From: Actinomycetota bacterium
Lineage (GTDB): Bacteria > Actinomycetota > Thermoleophilia > Gaiellales > Gaiellaceae
Length of the DNA stretch: 64,000 nt
NCBI GenBank assembly: GCA_005888435.1
Contig: VAXO01000028.1
Coordinates: 1 to 64,000 of the forward strand
Direction of reading: 5' to 3'
A program made the position numbers and the translations under genes. Of this stretch, positions 31,019-40,424 are shown one piece after another. Within the stretch, counting starts at the first letter, position 1. Each line of letters starts with the position of its first letter. The notes under the pieces are model-generated. The model had not been told where the DNA came from. It was given only the letters and a program-made list of their open reading frames with translations, and ran no database searches.

Positions 31019-33805
31019 GTGTCCGACCGGCGCCGACACCTCACTCTGCTCGGATTCATCGCCGTGGCCCTCGCGGGCGTCGCGCTGCTCGCGATCCCGG
31101 GCTCGCCGGTGCACAAGAAGGCAACACTCGGCCTCGACCTGCAGGGCGGCTTGGAGGTGGTGCTGAAGGCGAATCCGCCAAAGGGCCACACGCTGACGGC
31201 GGACGATCTCACCCGCTCGATCGACATCATGCGGAACCGGATCGACAAGCTCGGCGTCTCCGAGCCGGAGATTCGCAAGCAGGGCTCGAACCAGATCGTG
31301 ATCCAGCTCGCCGGCGTGCACGATCCGGCCGCCGCGGCGAAGCTGATCGGGAAGACGGCCGTCCTGCAGTTCTACGACTTCGAGAACGACCTGACCGGTC
31401 CCTCGGTGACCACCGGCCTGCAGAAGGTTCCGGTCGCGATGGGCAGTCTCTTCGACCTGCTGAACGCGCCGGAGACGCGAGCACTCGCCGACAAGGGGAC
31501 ACCGGCGCAGTGGTACCTGTTCGATGCGAACCACCGAGTGATCGCCGGCCCGACCCCGACCAAGGAGTTGCTGCCGACGCTGCAGCAAGCGGAGAAGAAG
31601 CAGAAGCGGACATTCAAGGGTCCGGCGACGGTCATGCGTGTTCCGCAGAACACGATCGTCGTCAGCTGCGATCCGGGCTCGGGGAACTGTCTGAGCACGA
31701 AGCAGATCACCTCGAGCAAGGCGTTCTACCTGCTCAAGCACCGTCTGCCCGATGCGCAGGGCAACGGCGGCATCCCGGAGATGACCGGCACCGACCTGAA
31801 GCTGTCAGGCACGCGCGCGGACATCGACTCGACGACCAGCCAGCCCGTCGTGTTGATGCAGTTCACCGGCCATGGCAAGAAGGTCTTCCATGACATCACG
31901 CGCCGTGAAGCGCAGCGCGGCTCGCTCGTCTGCCAGGGGGCGAGCAGCCCGCAGGACATACAGCGCTGCGCGCAGCACTTTGCGATCGTGCTCGACGGCC
32001 AGCTCCAGTCGGTGCCGTACATCGACTTCAAGCGCAACCCGGACGGGATCCCCGGCGACACCGGCGCGCAGATCGACATGGGCGGCGGCTCGCTCGGCGA
32101 CGCCAAGAAGCTCGCGCTCGTCCTGCAGACAGGCGCGCTGCCGGTGCAGTTCGCGACCGCGGAGCGCACCGACGTCTCGGCGACGCTCGGCAAAGACTCG
32201 CTGAGCCAGGCGAAGAAGGCCGCGCTCGTCGGCCTGCTCGTCGTCGCGCTCTTCCTGCTCCTCTTCTACCGCTTCCTCGGACTTGTCGCGGTGATCGGGC
32301 TCGGTATCTACGCCGCGTTCCTGTACGCCGCGCTCCTCTTGTTCAACGTCACGTTGACGCTGCCGGGCTTCGCGGGACTGATCCTGACGATCGGAGTCGC
32401 TGCCGACGCGAACGTGGTCGTGTTCGAACGGATCAAGGAAGAGGTGCGGTCCGGGAAGTCCGTGCGTGCGGCGATCTCCGCCGGTTATTCGAAAGGCTTC
32501 CACACGATTCTCGACGCGAACGTCGTCACGGCGATCACGGCGCTCGTCCTGTTCGCGGTCGCCACCGCGCAGGTGAAGGGCTTCGCACTGATGTTGCTGA
32601 TCGGGACCGTGATCTCGCTGGTCACCGCCGTCGCGGCGACGCGCGCGATGCTCGGGCTGCTCGCGGGCTTCTCGTGGTTCAACAAACCGCGCTTCATGGG
32701 GGCCCAGGGCCAGCAGACGGGGAAGTGGCTGCAGATCGACTTCATGGGCAAGCGGAATCTGTGGTTCGCGATCTCCGGGGTGATCATCCTGCTCGGTATC
32801 GGCTCCCTCGCCGTGCGGGGGCTGAACCTCGGGATCGACTTCAAGGGCGGCACGCAGCTCTCGTTCAAGACGCCGGTTGCGCACACGACCGGCGACGTGC
32901 GCAGCGTGATGAAGGCCCAGGGGTACGCCGACGCGGTCATCCAGGGCCGTGGCGCGTCCACGAACAGCGCGTACAAGAGCTTCCAGATCCGGACGAAGGC
33001 CCTCAGCGGCGACAAGCTCACGCAGGTCACGACCGCGCTCGAGGACAAGCTGCAGACGACCGCGCCGGGCGCGACGACCGTGTCGTCGAGCTTCGGCCGC
33101 CAGATCGCGAAGTCGGCGATCATCGCGGTTCTCTTCTCGCTCTTCCTGGTCGTCCTCTACATCACGATCCGCTTCGACCTGAAGTTCGCGGTGCCGGTGA
33201 TCCTCGCGATGCTGCACGACGTCCTGATCTGCATCGGGATCTATGCGCTCGTCGGACGCGAGGTGACGAGCTCCACGGTCGCGGCGATCCTGACCGTGCT
33301 CGGCTACTCGATCTACGACACGATCATCATCTTCGACCGCGTCCGCGAGAACATCCCGCTGATGCGGCGGTCGTCGTTCGCGACGATCACGAACGTCTCG
33401 CTGTGGGAGACGATCCGCCGTTCGCTGGCGACGTCGTTCATCACGCTGCTGCCGGTGATCGCGCTGTACCTGTTCGGCGGGGCGACCCTGCAGGATTTCG
33501 CGTTCGCGTTGATCGTCGGGATCGCGTCCGGTGCGTACTCGTCCATCTTCATCGCTGCGCCGCTGCTGACGATCTGGAAGGAGCGCGAGCCGGAGTTCGC
33601 GCGCCGCAAGGACGTCAAGGTGACGAAGGCCGGGCTGGAGGAGGCGTTCGAGGAGGCGGAGGAGGCGGCCGCCGCAGAGCCGGTGCAGGATCTCGCGCCG
33701 GTCGCGACGGTGGACGGCGGCGACGGCAGCGCAGCCGCCGCGGCAGCGAAGCGCGAGCGGCGCCGGCAACGGCGGCGCGCCCGCCCCCATGGACGAGCCC
33801 GTTAG
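31019..33805 (+). CDS. secDF: SecD-SecF fusion preprotein translocase
   Basis: SecD: LGLDLQGGLEVVL..., then SecF: LNLGIDFKGGTQLSF... in one 928-aa frame. Confidence 0.92.
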   Translation: MSDRRRHLTLLGFIAVALAGVALLAIPGSPVHKKATLGLDLQGGLEVVLKANPPKGHTLTADDLTRSIDIMRNRIDKLGVSEPEIRKQGSNQIVIQLAGVHDPAAAAKLIGKTAVLQFYDFENDLTGPSVTTGLQKVPVAMGSLFDLLNAPETRALADKGTPAQWYLFDANHRVIAGPTPTKELLPTLQQAEKKQKRTFKGPATVMRVPQNTIVVSCDPGSGNCLSTKQITSSKAFYLLKHRLPDAQGNGGIPEMTGTDLKLSGTRADIDSTTSQPVVLMQFTGHGKKVFHDITRREAQRGSLVCQGASSPQDIQRCAQHFAIVLDGQLQSVPYIDFKRNPDGIPGDTGAQIDMGGGSLGDAKKLALVLQTGALPVQFATAERTDVSATLGKDSLSQAKKAALVGLLVVALFLLLFYRFLGLVAVIGLGIYAAFLYAALLLFNVTLTLPGFAGLILTIGVAADANVVVFERIKEEVRSGKSVRAAISAGYSKGFHTILDANVVTAITALVLFAVATAQVKGFALMLLIGTVISLVTAVAATRAMLGLLAGFSWFNKPRFMGAQGQQTGKWLQIDFMGKRNLWFAISGVIILLGIGSLAVRGLNLGIDFKGGTQLSFKTPVAHTTGDVRSVMKAQGYADAVIQGRGASTNSAYKSFQIRTKALSGDKLTQVTTALEDKLQTTAPGATTVSSSFGRQIAKSAIIAVLFSLFLVVLYITIRFDLKFAVPVILAMLHDVLICIGIYALVGREVTSSTVAAILTVLGYSIYDTIIIFDRVRENIPLMRRSSFATITNVSLWETIRRSLATSFITLLPVIALYLFGGATLQDFAFALIVGIASGAYSSIFIAAPLLTIWKEREPEFARRKDVKVTKAGLEEAFEEAEEAAAAEPVQDLAPVATVDGGDGSAAAAAAKRERRRQRRRARPHGRAR

Positions 33806-34127
33806 GCGGCTCCTGCTCGCGCTCGTCGGCGCCGTCGCGCTGACGGCCGAGCGTGCCGACGAGCTCGCGGACGCGCTCGCGGACCGCGGCGGGATGAGCC
33901 GCGACGAGGTGCGCCGCTGGATCGACGAGTCGACGACACGCTGGCGAGGTGACGCCCTGCGCGTCGGCGAGAAGGCCGGGGCAACGCTCAACGGCGTCCT
34001 ACGGGAGCTTGGCCTCGTGACGCGCGACGAGTGGGACGAGCTCGAGCTCCGCGTGGCGCAGCTCGAGCACCGGCTCCGCCTCGTCGAGACGGAGCCCCAG
34101 GCGCTCCGCAGCGTCCCGACGGACTAG
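33789..34127 (+). CDS. Phasin-like coiled-coil hypothetical protein
   Basis: MDEPVRRLLLALVGAVALTAERADELADALADRGGMSRDEVRRWIDE; overlaps the secDF end by 17 bp. Confidence 0.6.
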   Translation: MDEPVRRLLLALVGAVALTAERADELADALADRGGMSRDEVRRWIDESTTRWRGDALRVGEKAGATLNGVLRELGLVTRDEWDELELRVAQLEHRLRLVETEPQALRSVPTD

Positions 34128-34145
34128 TCCGTTTCAGCCCAAATC

Positions 34146-34161
34146 GTGCCAGGCACGAGAC
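34146..34161 (+). repeat. Exact copy of GTGCCAGGCACGAGAC in intergenic DNA
   Basis: Exact string match; abuts the predicted terminator at 34161. Confidence 0.9.
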
Positions 34162-34187
34162 CGGTCCCGATGGGCACCGGCCGTTTT
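34161..34187 (+). terminator. Candidate Rho-independent terminator CCGGTCCC-GAT-GGG(C)ACCGG...TTTT
   Basis: 8-bp stem with 1-nt bulge followed by CCGTTTT. Confidence 0.45.
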
Positions 34188-34205
34188 CGTAGGTACCGTG
34201 CAGGC

Positions 34206-35765
34206 GTGCCGTCGAGGGTCCTCCGCGGCGAACAGATGCTCGGTGCAGCCGCTGCGGTCGTCGGCCTCGTCGGGGTCGCCTCGGCGCTGACGCCTGAGTT
34301 CGCCAACCGCTACGACGTCGTGCGTGGCGTGCTGCCGCCCGGCGTGCCGGGCGCCGCGCGGATCCTCGCGCTGTCCTTCGGCCTCGGCCTCGTGTGGCTG
34401 TCACGGGCGCTCGCCCGGCGCCGCCGGCGCGCATGGCAGCTCGCGGTCGTGCTTGTGGCCGGCATCTCGCTCGCCCACGTGGCAAAGGGGCTGGACGTCG
34501 AGGAGGCGACCCTTGGGTTGATCCTGCTCGTGGCGCTCGTCCGCTTCCGCAAGCGCTTCGACGTGCCGGGCGACCCGGGCTCTGTGCGGCCGCTGCTCTC
34601 CACGACGGCCGCCGTCGCTGCGCTCGCGGCCCTCGCGGCGGCGCTGGAGATCCGCGGCTTCGAGCACGACCGCTGGCAGGACGCGCTCGTCGGGCTGACC
34701 GTCGTCCTCAGCGCCCGCGCCCTGTACCTCTGGCTGCGGCCGGTCTCCGACCGCATCCGCCAGTCGGCGGAAGAGCGCCGCGTCGTCGGGCAGCTCGTGC
34801 GGAGCCACGGCGAGGACAGCCTCGCCTTCTTCAGCCTGCGCCGCGACAAGAACTACTTCTTCTCCGCGACGCGCGACAGCTTCCTCGCCTACAAAGTGGT
34901 CGCGGGCGTCGCGCTCGTCAGCGGCGGCCCGATCGGCGCGCAGGAGGAGTTCCACGAGCTGCTCGCCGAGTTCCGGCGTGTCTGTCATGCACGTGGCTGG
35001 CGACTGGCACTCCTCGGGGTGCACGCCGACCTCCTGCCGGTTGCACGCGCGATCGGCCTGCGCGCGATCAAGCTCGGCGACGAAGCCGTCGTCCGTCCCG
35101 CCGCGTTCTCGCTCGAAGGGCGCGCCGTGCGCAAGGTGCGCCAGTCCGTGGCGCGGCTCGAACGGGCCGGCTACTCGTTCGAGACGGTCTCCGCGGCCGA
35201 CGTCGACGCCGAGTTGCGTGCGGAGCTCGAACGGGTGTCGGACGTCTGGCGTGGCGCGAACGCCGAGCGCGGCTTCTCGATGGCGATGGACGATCCCTTC
35301 CGGGAGCCGGAGACGGTCTTCGCGGTCGCACGCCAGGGCGGCAAGGTGGGCGGCTTCCTCCATCTCGTCCCGAGCGCGCAGGGCTACTCGCTCGGCGCGA
35401 TGCGCCGCGACCCTGCGACGCCGAATGGGTTGATGGAGTACCTGATCGTCGAGACGCTCGCCTGGGCGCGCCACACAGGCGCGGACGAGCTGTCGCTCAA
35501 CTTCTGCGTCTTCACCGACCTGCTCGCGGATCCCGAAGGCCGCCTCCAGAACGTCGCGCGCGACGTCCTGCGGGCCTGCGATCGCGTCTTCCAGCTCGAG
35601 CGCCTGATTCACTTCAGCAGGAAGTTCTCGCCGGAGTGGCGGCCGCGCTACGTCTGCGTCGAACGCCTCAGCGACGTACCGCTCGTGGCCGTCGCCTATC
35701 TGTGGGTCGAGTCCCTGCTCACGCCGCCCGGCCCGTGGGCCCGCCGCTCCGCCGTGGAGGTGTAG
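34206..35765 (+). CDS. Phosphatidylglycerol lysyltransferase C-terminal domain (MprF/LysX-like, DUF2156) membrane protein
   Basis: TM region, then LAFFSLRRDKNYFFSATRDSFLAYKVVAGVALVSGGPIGA...GLMEYLIVETLAWARHTGADELSLNFCVF. Confidence 0.85.
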   Translation: MPSRVLRGEQMLGAAAAVVGLVGVASALTPEFANRYDVVRGVLPPGVPGAARILALSFGLGLVWLSRALARRRRRAWQLAVVLVAGISLAHVAKGLDVEEATLGLILLVALVRFRKRFDVPGDPGSVRPLLSTTAAVAALAALAAALEIRGFEHDRWQDALVGLTVVLSARALYLWLRPVSDRIRQSAEERRVVGQLVRSHGEDSLAFFSLRRDKNYFFSATRDSFLAYKVVAGVALVSGGPIGAQEEFHELLAEFRRVCHARGWRLALLGVHADLLPVARAIGLRAIKLGDEAVVRPAAFSLEGRAVRKVRQSVARLERAGYSFETVSAADVDAELRAELERVSDVWRGANAERGFSMAMDDPFREPETVFAVARQGGKVGGFLHLVPSAQGYSLGAMRRDPATPNGLMEYLIVETLAWARHTGADELSLNFCVFTDLLADPEGRLQNVARDVLRACDRVFQLERLIHFSRKFSPEWRPRYVCVERLSDVPLVAVAYLWVESLLTPPGPWARRSAVEV

Positions 35766-35791
35766 CGCCGTCCAAGTGCAACACTGAGCCC

Positions 35792-37456
35792 ATGGCCCAA
35801 CCCGCCACGCGCAACCTCGGGCGCCTCTCGGAGATCGCCCAGGTCGCCGTACGCCACGGCTTCGGGTACTGGTTCGACACTCACCGCCTGACCGACCTGT
35901 TTCCGCGTCGCGGCCCGCGGCTCGACGACGGTCAGCCTTCCCAGCGCGGACAGCATCTGCGGGAGATGCTGGACGAGCTCGGCCCGACGTTCGTGAAGTT
36001 CGGGCAGCTGCTCTCGACGCGCCCCGACGTCCTGCCCCCGGACATCATCGCCGAGCTGCGCGGCCTGCAGGACGACGTGCGCCCGGTCCCGCTGGCGGAC
36101 ATCGAGAAGGTCGTCGAGGAGGATCTCGGCCTGACGATCCGGCAGCTGTTCAGCGAGTTCGAGGAGCGCCCCGTCGCCGCCGCATCGATCGGCCAGGTGC
36201 ACCGCGCGACGCTGCCGAACGGCCGTCGCGTCGCCGTCAAGGTGCAGCGCCCGGGGGCGCCGCGCCAGATCGAGGCCGACCTCGCGCTGCTCTATCAGGC
36301 CGCGCGCCTCGCGAAGGAACGGGTCCGCGCGCTGGACTTCATCGACGCGCGCCTGCTCGTGGACGAGTTCGCGCGGCAGATTCGACAGGAGCTCGACTAC
36401 CGGCTCGAGGCGCGCAACGCCGACACCTTCCACCGCAATTTCGCCGGTCATCCGCACGTGCGCGTCCCGCGCGTGTACTGGAGCTATACGCGCAGCCGCG
36501 TGCTGACGCTCGAGTGGCTCGAGGGGACACAGGTCGCGGACATCCACCCCGAGGAGTGGTCGGTCGAGGATCGCCGCGACCTCGCGTATCTGATGGCCGA
36601 GACGTGGATGACCATGATCTTCCGCCACGGCTTCTTCCACGGCGACCCGCATCCGGCGAACATCCTCGTCCTGGGGCGGCCCGACCAGATCGGCCTGATC
36701 GACTTCGGAGCCGTCGGCAAGCTCACCGACGACGACCTGTCGAAGCTGACGCGGATGTTCATCGACGCCGCGGCGGAGAACGTCGAGGCGCTGCCGAAGC
36801 GGCTCGCGGACCTGGGTGTCCGCTACCCGAAGGATCGCGAGGAGGAGTTCCTCGCGGAGCTGCGCGAGTTGTACTACCGCTACTACGGCGCGAGCCTCGC
36901 CGAGATCGATCCGCTGCAGGTGATCCGCGAGGCGTTCCAGCTCATCTACTCGATGAACCTGCAGCTGCCGACGCGCTTCCTGCTGCTCGACCGCGCGATC
37001 GCGACGCTCGGCTCGGTGGGCATCGACCTCTACCCCGACTTCAACGTGTTCGAAGTTGCGCGTCCCTATGCGCGTGGGCTACTGCTCGACCGTTTCGGAC
37101 CGCGGCGAATGGCAGTGCGCGCACGTAAGGAAGGGCTCCGGCTCGGGCAGATGGCGCTCGAGCTGCCGTACCAGCTCCACGACACGCTCGAGCAGGTGCG
37201 CGACGGTCAGATCGAAGTCGGCTTCGTGCACAAGGGCCTCGACGACCTGCTCAACCGGCTGGACGTCGTGTTCAACCGCCTCGTGGTTGCGATGATCGTC
37301 GCCGGCGGCCTGATCGGTTCGAGCCTGATCGGGATCTTCGCCAAGGGCGGCCCGCACGTGCTCGGCGTCAACGTCATCTCCGTGATCGGCTTCGCGTTCT
37401 CCGGGCTGCTCGGCCTCTGGCTGCTGTGGGGCGTCGTCCGGAGTGGACGCTTGTAG
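35792..37456 (+). CDS. ABC1/UbiB-family protein kinase-like
   Basis: LRGLQDDVRPVPLADIEKVVEEDLG, AAASIGQVHRATLPNGRRVAVKVQRPG, HGFFHGDPHPANILV, IDFGAVGKL. Confidence 0.93.
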   Translation: MAQPATRNLGRLSEIAQVAVRHGFGYWFDTHRLTDLFPRRGPRLDDGQPSQRGQHLREMLDELGPTFVKFGQLLSTRPDVLPPDIIAELRGLQDDVRPVPLADIEKVVEEDLGLTIRQLFSEFEERPVAAASIGQVHRATLPNGRRVAVKVQRPGAPRQIEADLALLYQAARLAKERVRALDFIDARLLVDEFARQIRQELDYRLEARNADTFHRNFAGHPHVRVPRVYWSYTRSRVLTLEWLEGTQVADIHPEEWSVEDRRDLAYLMAETWMTMIFRHGFFHGDPHPANILVLGRPDQIGLIDFGAVGKLTDDDLSKLTRMFIDAAAENVEALPKRLADLGVRYPKDREEEFLAELRELYYRYYGASLAEIDPLQVIREAFQLIYSMNLQLPTRFLLLDRAIATLGSVGIDLYPDFNVFEVARPYARGLLLDRFGPRRMAVRARKEGLRLGQMALELPYQLHDTLEQVRDGQIEVGFVHKGLDDLLNRLDVVFNRLVVAMIVAGGLIGSSLIGIFAKGGPHVLGVNVISVIGFAFSGLLGLWLLWGVVRSGRL

Positions 37457-37525
37457 ATCGTTCGTCACGGTTTCGCGCGAAAGGACATCTGGTTCGCTCC
37501 GCGCGGCAGCGGTACCGTCGCCTGC

Positions 37526-38134
37526 ATGTCCACCGCGCTCCTGCTGACGGAACCGGAGCCGTTCCTCGAGCGGCATCTACGCAGCGACGGGTTCGAGGTG
37601 GTCGACGAGGCTGCACGACCGGATCTCGTGTTGTTGCGCGACTGCACGGCCCTCGAAGAGTGTCGCGCACGTCATGGGGACGTCCCCGTGATCGTGCTCG
37701 GCGACTCGCACTCGGATGCGGTCGACCGTGTCCGCGCGCTCGAGCGCGGCTGCGACGACTTCCTCGTGCGTCCGTTCTCCTACGAAGAGCTGCTCGCGAG
37801 GATTCACGCCGTGCTCCGGCGGACGTCGCCTGCACCGCACGAGGTGCGCCGCGCAGGTGCGATCACGGCTGATCTCGCGACACGAACGGTCGCGGTCGGC
37901 GACATCGCGGTCCTGCTCGCCGGCAAGGAGTACGAGTTGCTGCTGAAGCTGATGACCGACCCGACGCGCGTCTTCACGAAGGAGCAGCTGCTGCGCGACG
38001 TGTGGGGCTTCCGCTCCCTCGGGCGCACGCGGACACTCGACTCGCACGCGTCGCGGCTGCGGCGCAAGCTCGCCGCTGCCGGGGCGGGGCACGTCGTCGT
38101 CAACGTGTGGGGGGTGGGCTACAGGCTGCTGTAG
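37526..38134 (+). CDS. OmpR-type DNA-binding protein with degenerate receiver domain
   Basis: N-terminus LLLTEPEP and VRPFSYEELLARI; C-terminal winged helix KEYELLLKLMTDPTRVFTKEQLLRDVWG. Confidence 0.82.
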   Translation: MSTALLLTEPEPFLERHLRSDGFEVVDEAARPDLVLLRDCTALEECRARHGDVPVIVLGDSHSDAVDRVRALERGCDDFLVRPFSYEELLARIHAVLRRTSPAPHEVRRAGAITADLATRTVAVGDIAVLLAGKEYELLLKLMTDPTRVFTKEQLLRDVWGFRSLGRTRTLDSHASRLRRKLAAAGAGHVVVNVWGVGYRLL

Positions 38135-38197
38135 GCTCGGCGCATCAGCGCCTTCGGCAACCTCTCGTCACTCGACCTGCGGCGCATCTGGGACGGT

Positions 38198-38530
38198 GTG
38201 CACGGTCGCATCGTCCACGGCGAGCGGACCACGCTTGGAGTGCTCGAGCTCGATCCCGGGAGCATTGTTCCCGAGCACCAGCACGAGCCCGAGCAGCTCG
38301 GGATGTGCCTGGCGGGCTCGCTGCAGTTTCGCGTCGGCGAGGAGACCCGCGAGCTCGGGCCGGGGGAGACGTGGTCGATTCCGAGCAACGTGCCGCACGA
38401 GGTGCACGTCGGACCGGAGGGCGCGGTCGTGATCGATGTGTTCGCGCCGACGCGCGAGGACTGGCGTGAAGCGCCGACCGCCGACTCGCGTGCCCCGCGG
38501 TGGCCCGGGTCTGACCCCGCAGGAGTCTGA
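38198..38530 (+). CDS. Cupin-domain protein; 5' end uncertain
   Basis: PGSIVPEHQHEPEQLGMCLAGSLQFRVGEETRELGPGETWSIPSNVPHEV. Confidence 0.8.
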   Translation: MHGRIVHGERTTLGVLELDPGSIVPEHQHEPEQLGMCLAGSLQFRVGEETRELGPGETWSIPSNVPHEVHVGPEGAVVIDVFAPTREDWREAPTADSRAPRWPGSDPAGV

Positions 38531-38545
38531 CCCGAGCCGTTCGGT

Positions 38546-39109
38546 TTACAGCAGGGCGCCTTCCAGCCGCAGGAGCGTCTCCTTTCGCTCGAGGCCGCCG
38601 CCGTACCCGACGAGCTTGCCGCTGGCCCCGATCACGCGGTGGCATGGGAGCACGATCGGCAGCGGGTTGCGGTTCATCACGGTGCCGACTGCGCGTGCCG
38701 CGCGGGGGCGTGCGGCGCGGGCGGCGAGCTCGCCGTACGTCACTACCTCGCCGTAGGGAACCCGCGCGAGCTCGCGCAGCACACGGCGATGGAAGTCCGC
38801 CTGCAGGGCGAGGTCGACCGCGAGGTCGAAGCGGTGCCGGTTCCCGGAGAAGTATTCGTCGAGCTGGCGGCGTGCCGGGTCGATCGGCCGCGTGGAACGC
38901 AGGACGCGCACACCGAACGCGCGCGCGAGCCGCTCGGCCTCCTGCTCGGGCTCGGCGTCGTAGGCGATGCGGCAGAGCCCGCGATCGGTCGTGGCGACGA
39001 GCAGTTCGCCGATCGGCGTGTCGACGAGGTCGTATGCGACGTCGAGCAGGTGCTCGCTCGCGGCGGCGTCGCGGAAGCGACGGTCGAGTTCTGCGGAGAC
39101 GGGGGTCAC
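38546..39109 (-). CDS. ogt: Methylated-DNA--protein-cysteine S-methyltransferase
   Basis: IVLPCHRVIGASGKLVGYGGGLERKETLLRLEG (PCHR active site). Confidence 0.93.
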   Translation of the reverse strand: MTPVSAELDRRFRDAAASEHLLDVAYDLVDTPIGELLVATTDRGLCRIAYDAEPEQEAERLARAFGVRVLRSTRPIDPARRQLDEYFSGNRHRFDLAVDLALQADFHRRVLRELARVPYGEVVTYGELAARAARPRAARAVGTVMNRNPLPIVLPCHRVIGASGKLVGYGGGLERKETLLRLEGALL

Positions 39110-39567
39110 TGGCCTTCCTTTCGTCGAAGTCTGCGGATGCCGGCGGAGGCTGCCTGTCGCGCGGCGGTGGCATTCGAGCCGAGCGCGGCGCCGATGTCGG
39201 CGTAGTCGAGGTCGTAGCCGTAGCGCAGCACCACTGCGGCGCGCTCGGTCGGCGGCAGCTGGTCGGCGAGGTGCTCGAGCTGCGCGAATGCCGGGCGGCC
39301 GTCGAGCGACGCGAGCTCGGGCAGATCGGCGTCGGCGCGCGGCCGTCGGTGCTCGTCGATCGCGATCCTGCTCGCAATCGTGTAGGCCCAGGCGCGCAGG
39401 TGCTCGCCGTGGCGAAGCTTCGGGTAGGCGCGCAGGGCACGGAGGAACGTCTCCTGGTAAGCGTCCTCCGCCCGGTCGCGCCCGAGCCGGCGCACGAGGA
39501 AGGCGTAGATCTCCTCCTTGTGCTCGTCGTAGAAGCGTTCGAACGGCGGCAGCGTCATCGGCGACAT
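39106..39567 (-). CDS. ECF-type RNA polymerase sigma factor
   Basis: FERFYDEHKEEIYAFLVRRLGRDRAEDAYQETFLRAL; ERAAVVLRYGYDLDYADIGAALG; GTGA overlap with ogt. Confidence 0.85.
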   Translation of the reverse strand: MSPMTLPPFERFYDEHKEEIYAFLVRRLGRDRAEDAYQETFLRALRAYPKLRHGEHLRAWAYTIASRIAIDEHRRPRADADLPELASLDGRPAFAQLEHLADQLPPTERAAVVLRYGYDLDYADIGAALGSNATAARQAASAGIRRLRRKEGQ

Positions 39568-39575
39568 CTTGAAAC

Positions 39576-39591
39576 GTGCCAGGCACGAGAC
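39576..39591 (+). repeat. Exact copy of GTGCCAGGCACGAGAC in the 40-bp divergent sigma/pfkB-family intergenic region
   Basis: Exact string match. Confidence 0.9.
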
Positions 39592-39607
39592 GTGTGAGGA
39601 TCCGACG

Positions 39608-40423
39608 ATGCGGGTCGCCGTTGTCGGCCACGTGGAATGGGTGGAGTTCGCCCGCGTCGAGCGGGTTCCACGGCCCGGGGAGATCGTCCACGCGCTCGAG
39701 ACGTGGGAGGAGCCGGCCGGCGGCGGCGCCGTGGCCGCTGCGCAGCTCGCCCGGCTCGCCGGGTCCTGCCTGTTTTTCACCGCCCTCGGCGCCGACGACC
39801 TCGGTCGGCGCTCTCGCGCAGAGCTGACAGGCCTCGGGATCGAGATTCGCGCGATCCCCGAGGCCGACCCGACGCGGCGCGCGTTCACGTACGTCGACGA
39901 GACGGGCGAGCGGACGATCACGGTGCTCGGCGAAAAGCTTCGCCCGCGGGGAGGCGACAGCCGCCTGCCGTGGCGTGAGCTCGCCGGCCTCGATGCCGTC
40001 TTCTTCGTCAGCGGCGACGCCGAAGCTCTGCATCATGCGCGCCTAGCTCGCACCCTCGTGGCGACGGCGCGCGAGCTGGCGACTCTGCGCGATGCAGGCG
40101 TTCAGCTCGACGCGCTCGTCGGGAGCGGGGAGGACGAGGGCGAGCTCTACCGCCCGGGCGAGCTCGAGCCACCCCCACACGTCGTCGTCACGACTTCGGG
40201 CGGCCTCGGCGGCTGGATCCAGCCGGGTGGGCCTTTTCGGCCTGCGCCCCTGCCTGGCACCGTCGTCGATGCCTACGGCTGCGGGGACTGCTTCGCCGCC
40301 GGCCTGACCTATGGCCTCGGCCGTGGCGACTCCGTCGACGAGGCGGTCGCCCTTGCCGCCCGCTGCGGCGCCACGGTCATGACGGGCCGCGGCCCGTATT
40401 CGGCGCTGCTCGACGAGGCCTGA
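39608..40423 (+). CDS. PfkB-family carbohydrate kinase
   Basis: VEWVEFARVERVPRPGEIVHA, GGGAVAAAQLARLAG, VVDAYGCGDCFAAGLTYGL. Confidence 0.87.
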   Translation: MRVAVVGHVEWVEFARVERVPRPGEIVHALETWEEPAGGGAVAAAQLARLAGSCLFFTALGADDLGRRSRAELTGLGIEIRAIPEADPTRRAFTYVDETGERTITVLGEKLRPRGGDSRLPWRELAGLDAVFFVSGDAEALHHARLARTLVATARELATLRDAGVQLDALVGSGEDEGELYRPGELEPPPHVVVTTSGGLGGWIQPGGPFRPAPLPGTVVDAYGCGDCFAAGLTYGLGRGDSVDEAVALAARCGATVMTGRGPYSALLDEA

Positions 40424-40424
40424 G

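Noticed and set aside
31805-33991. 728-aa ORF on the minus strand
   Set aside because: Shadow of secDF; plus-strand frame has unambiguous SecD/SecF motifs.
34394-35791. N-terminal extension of the 1020-aa plus-strand ORF ahead of UbiB
   Set aside because: Out-of-frame shadow of the MprF-like gene; UbiB homology begins at the ATG at 35792.
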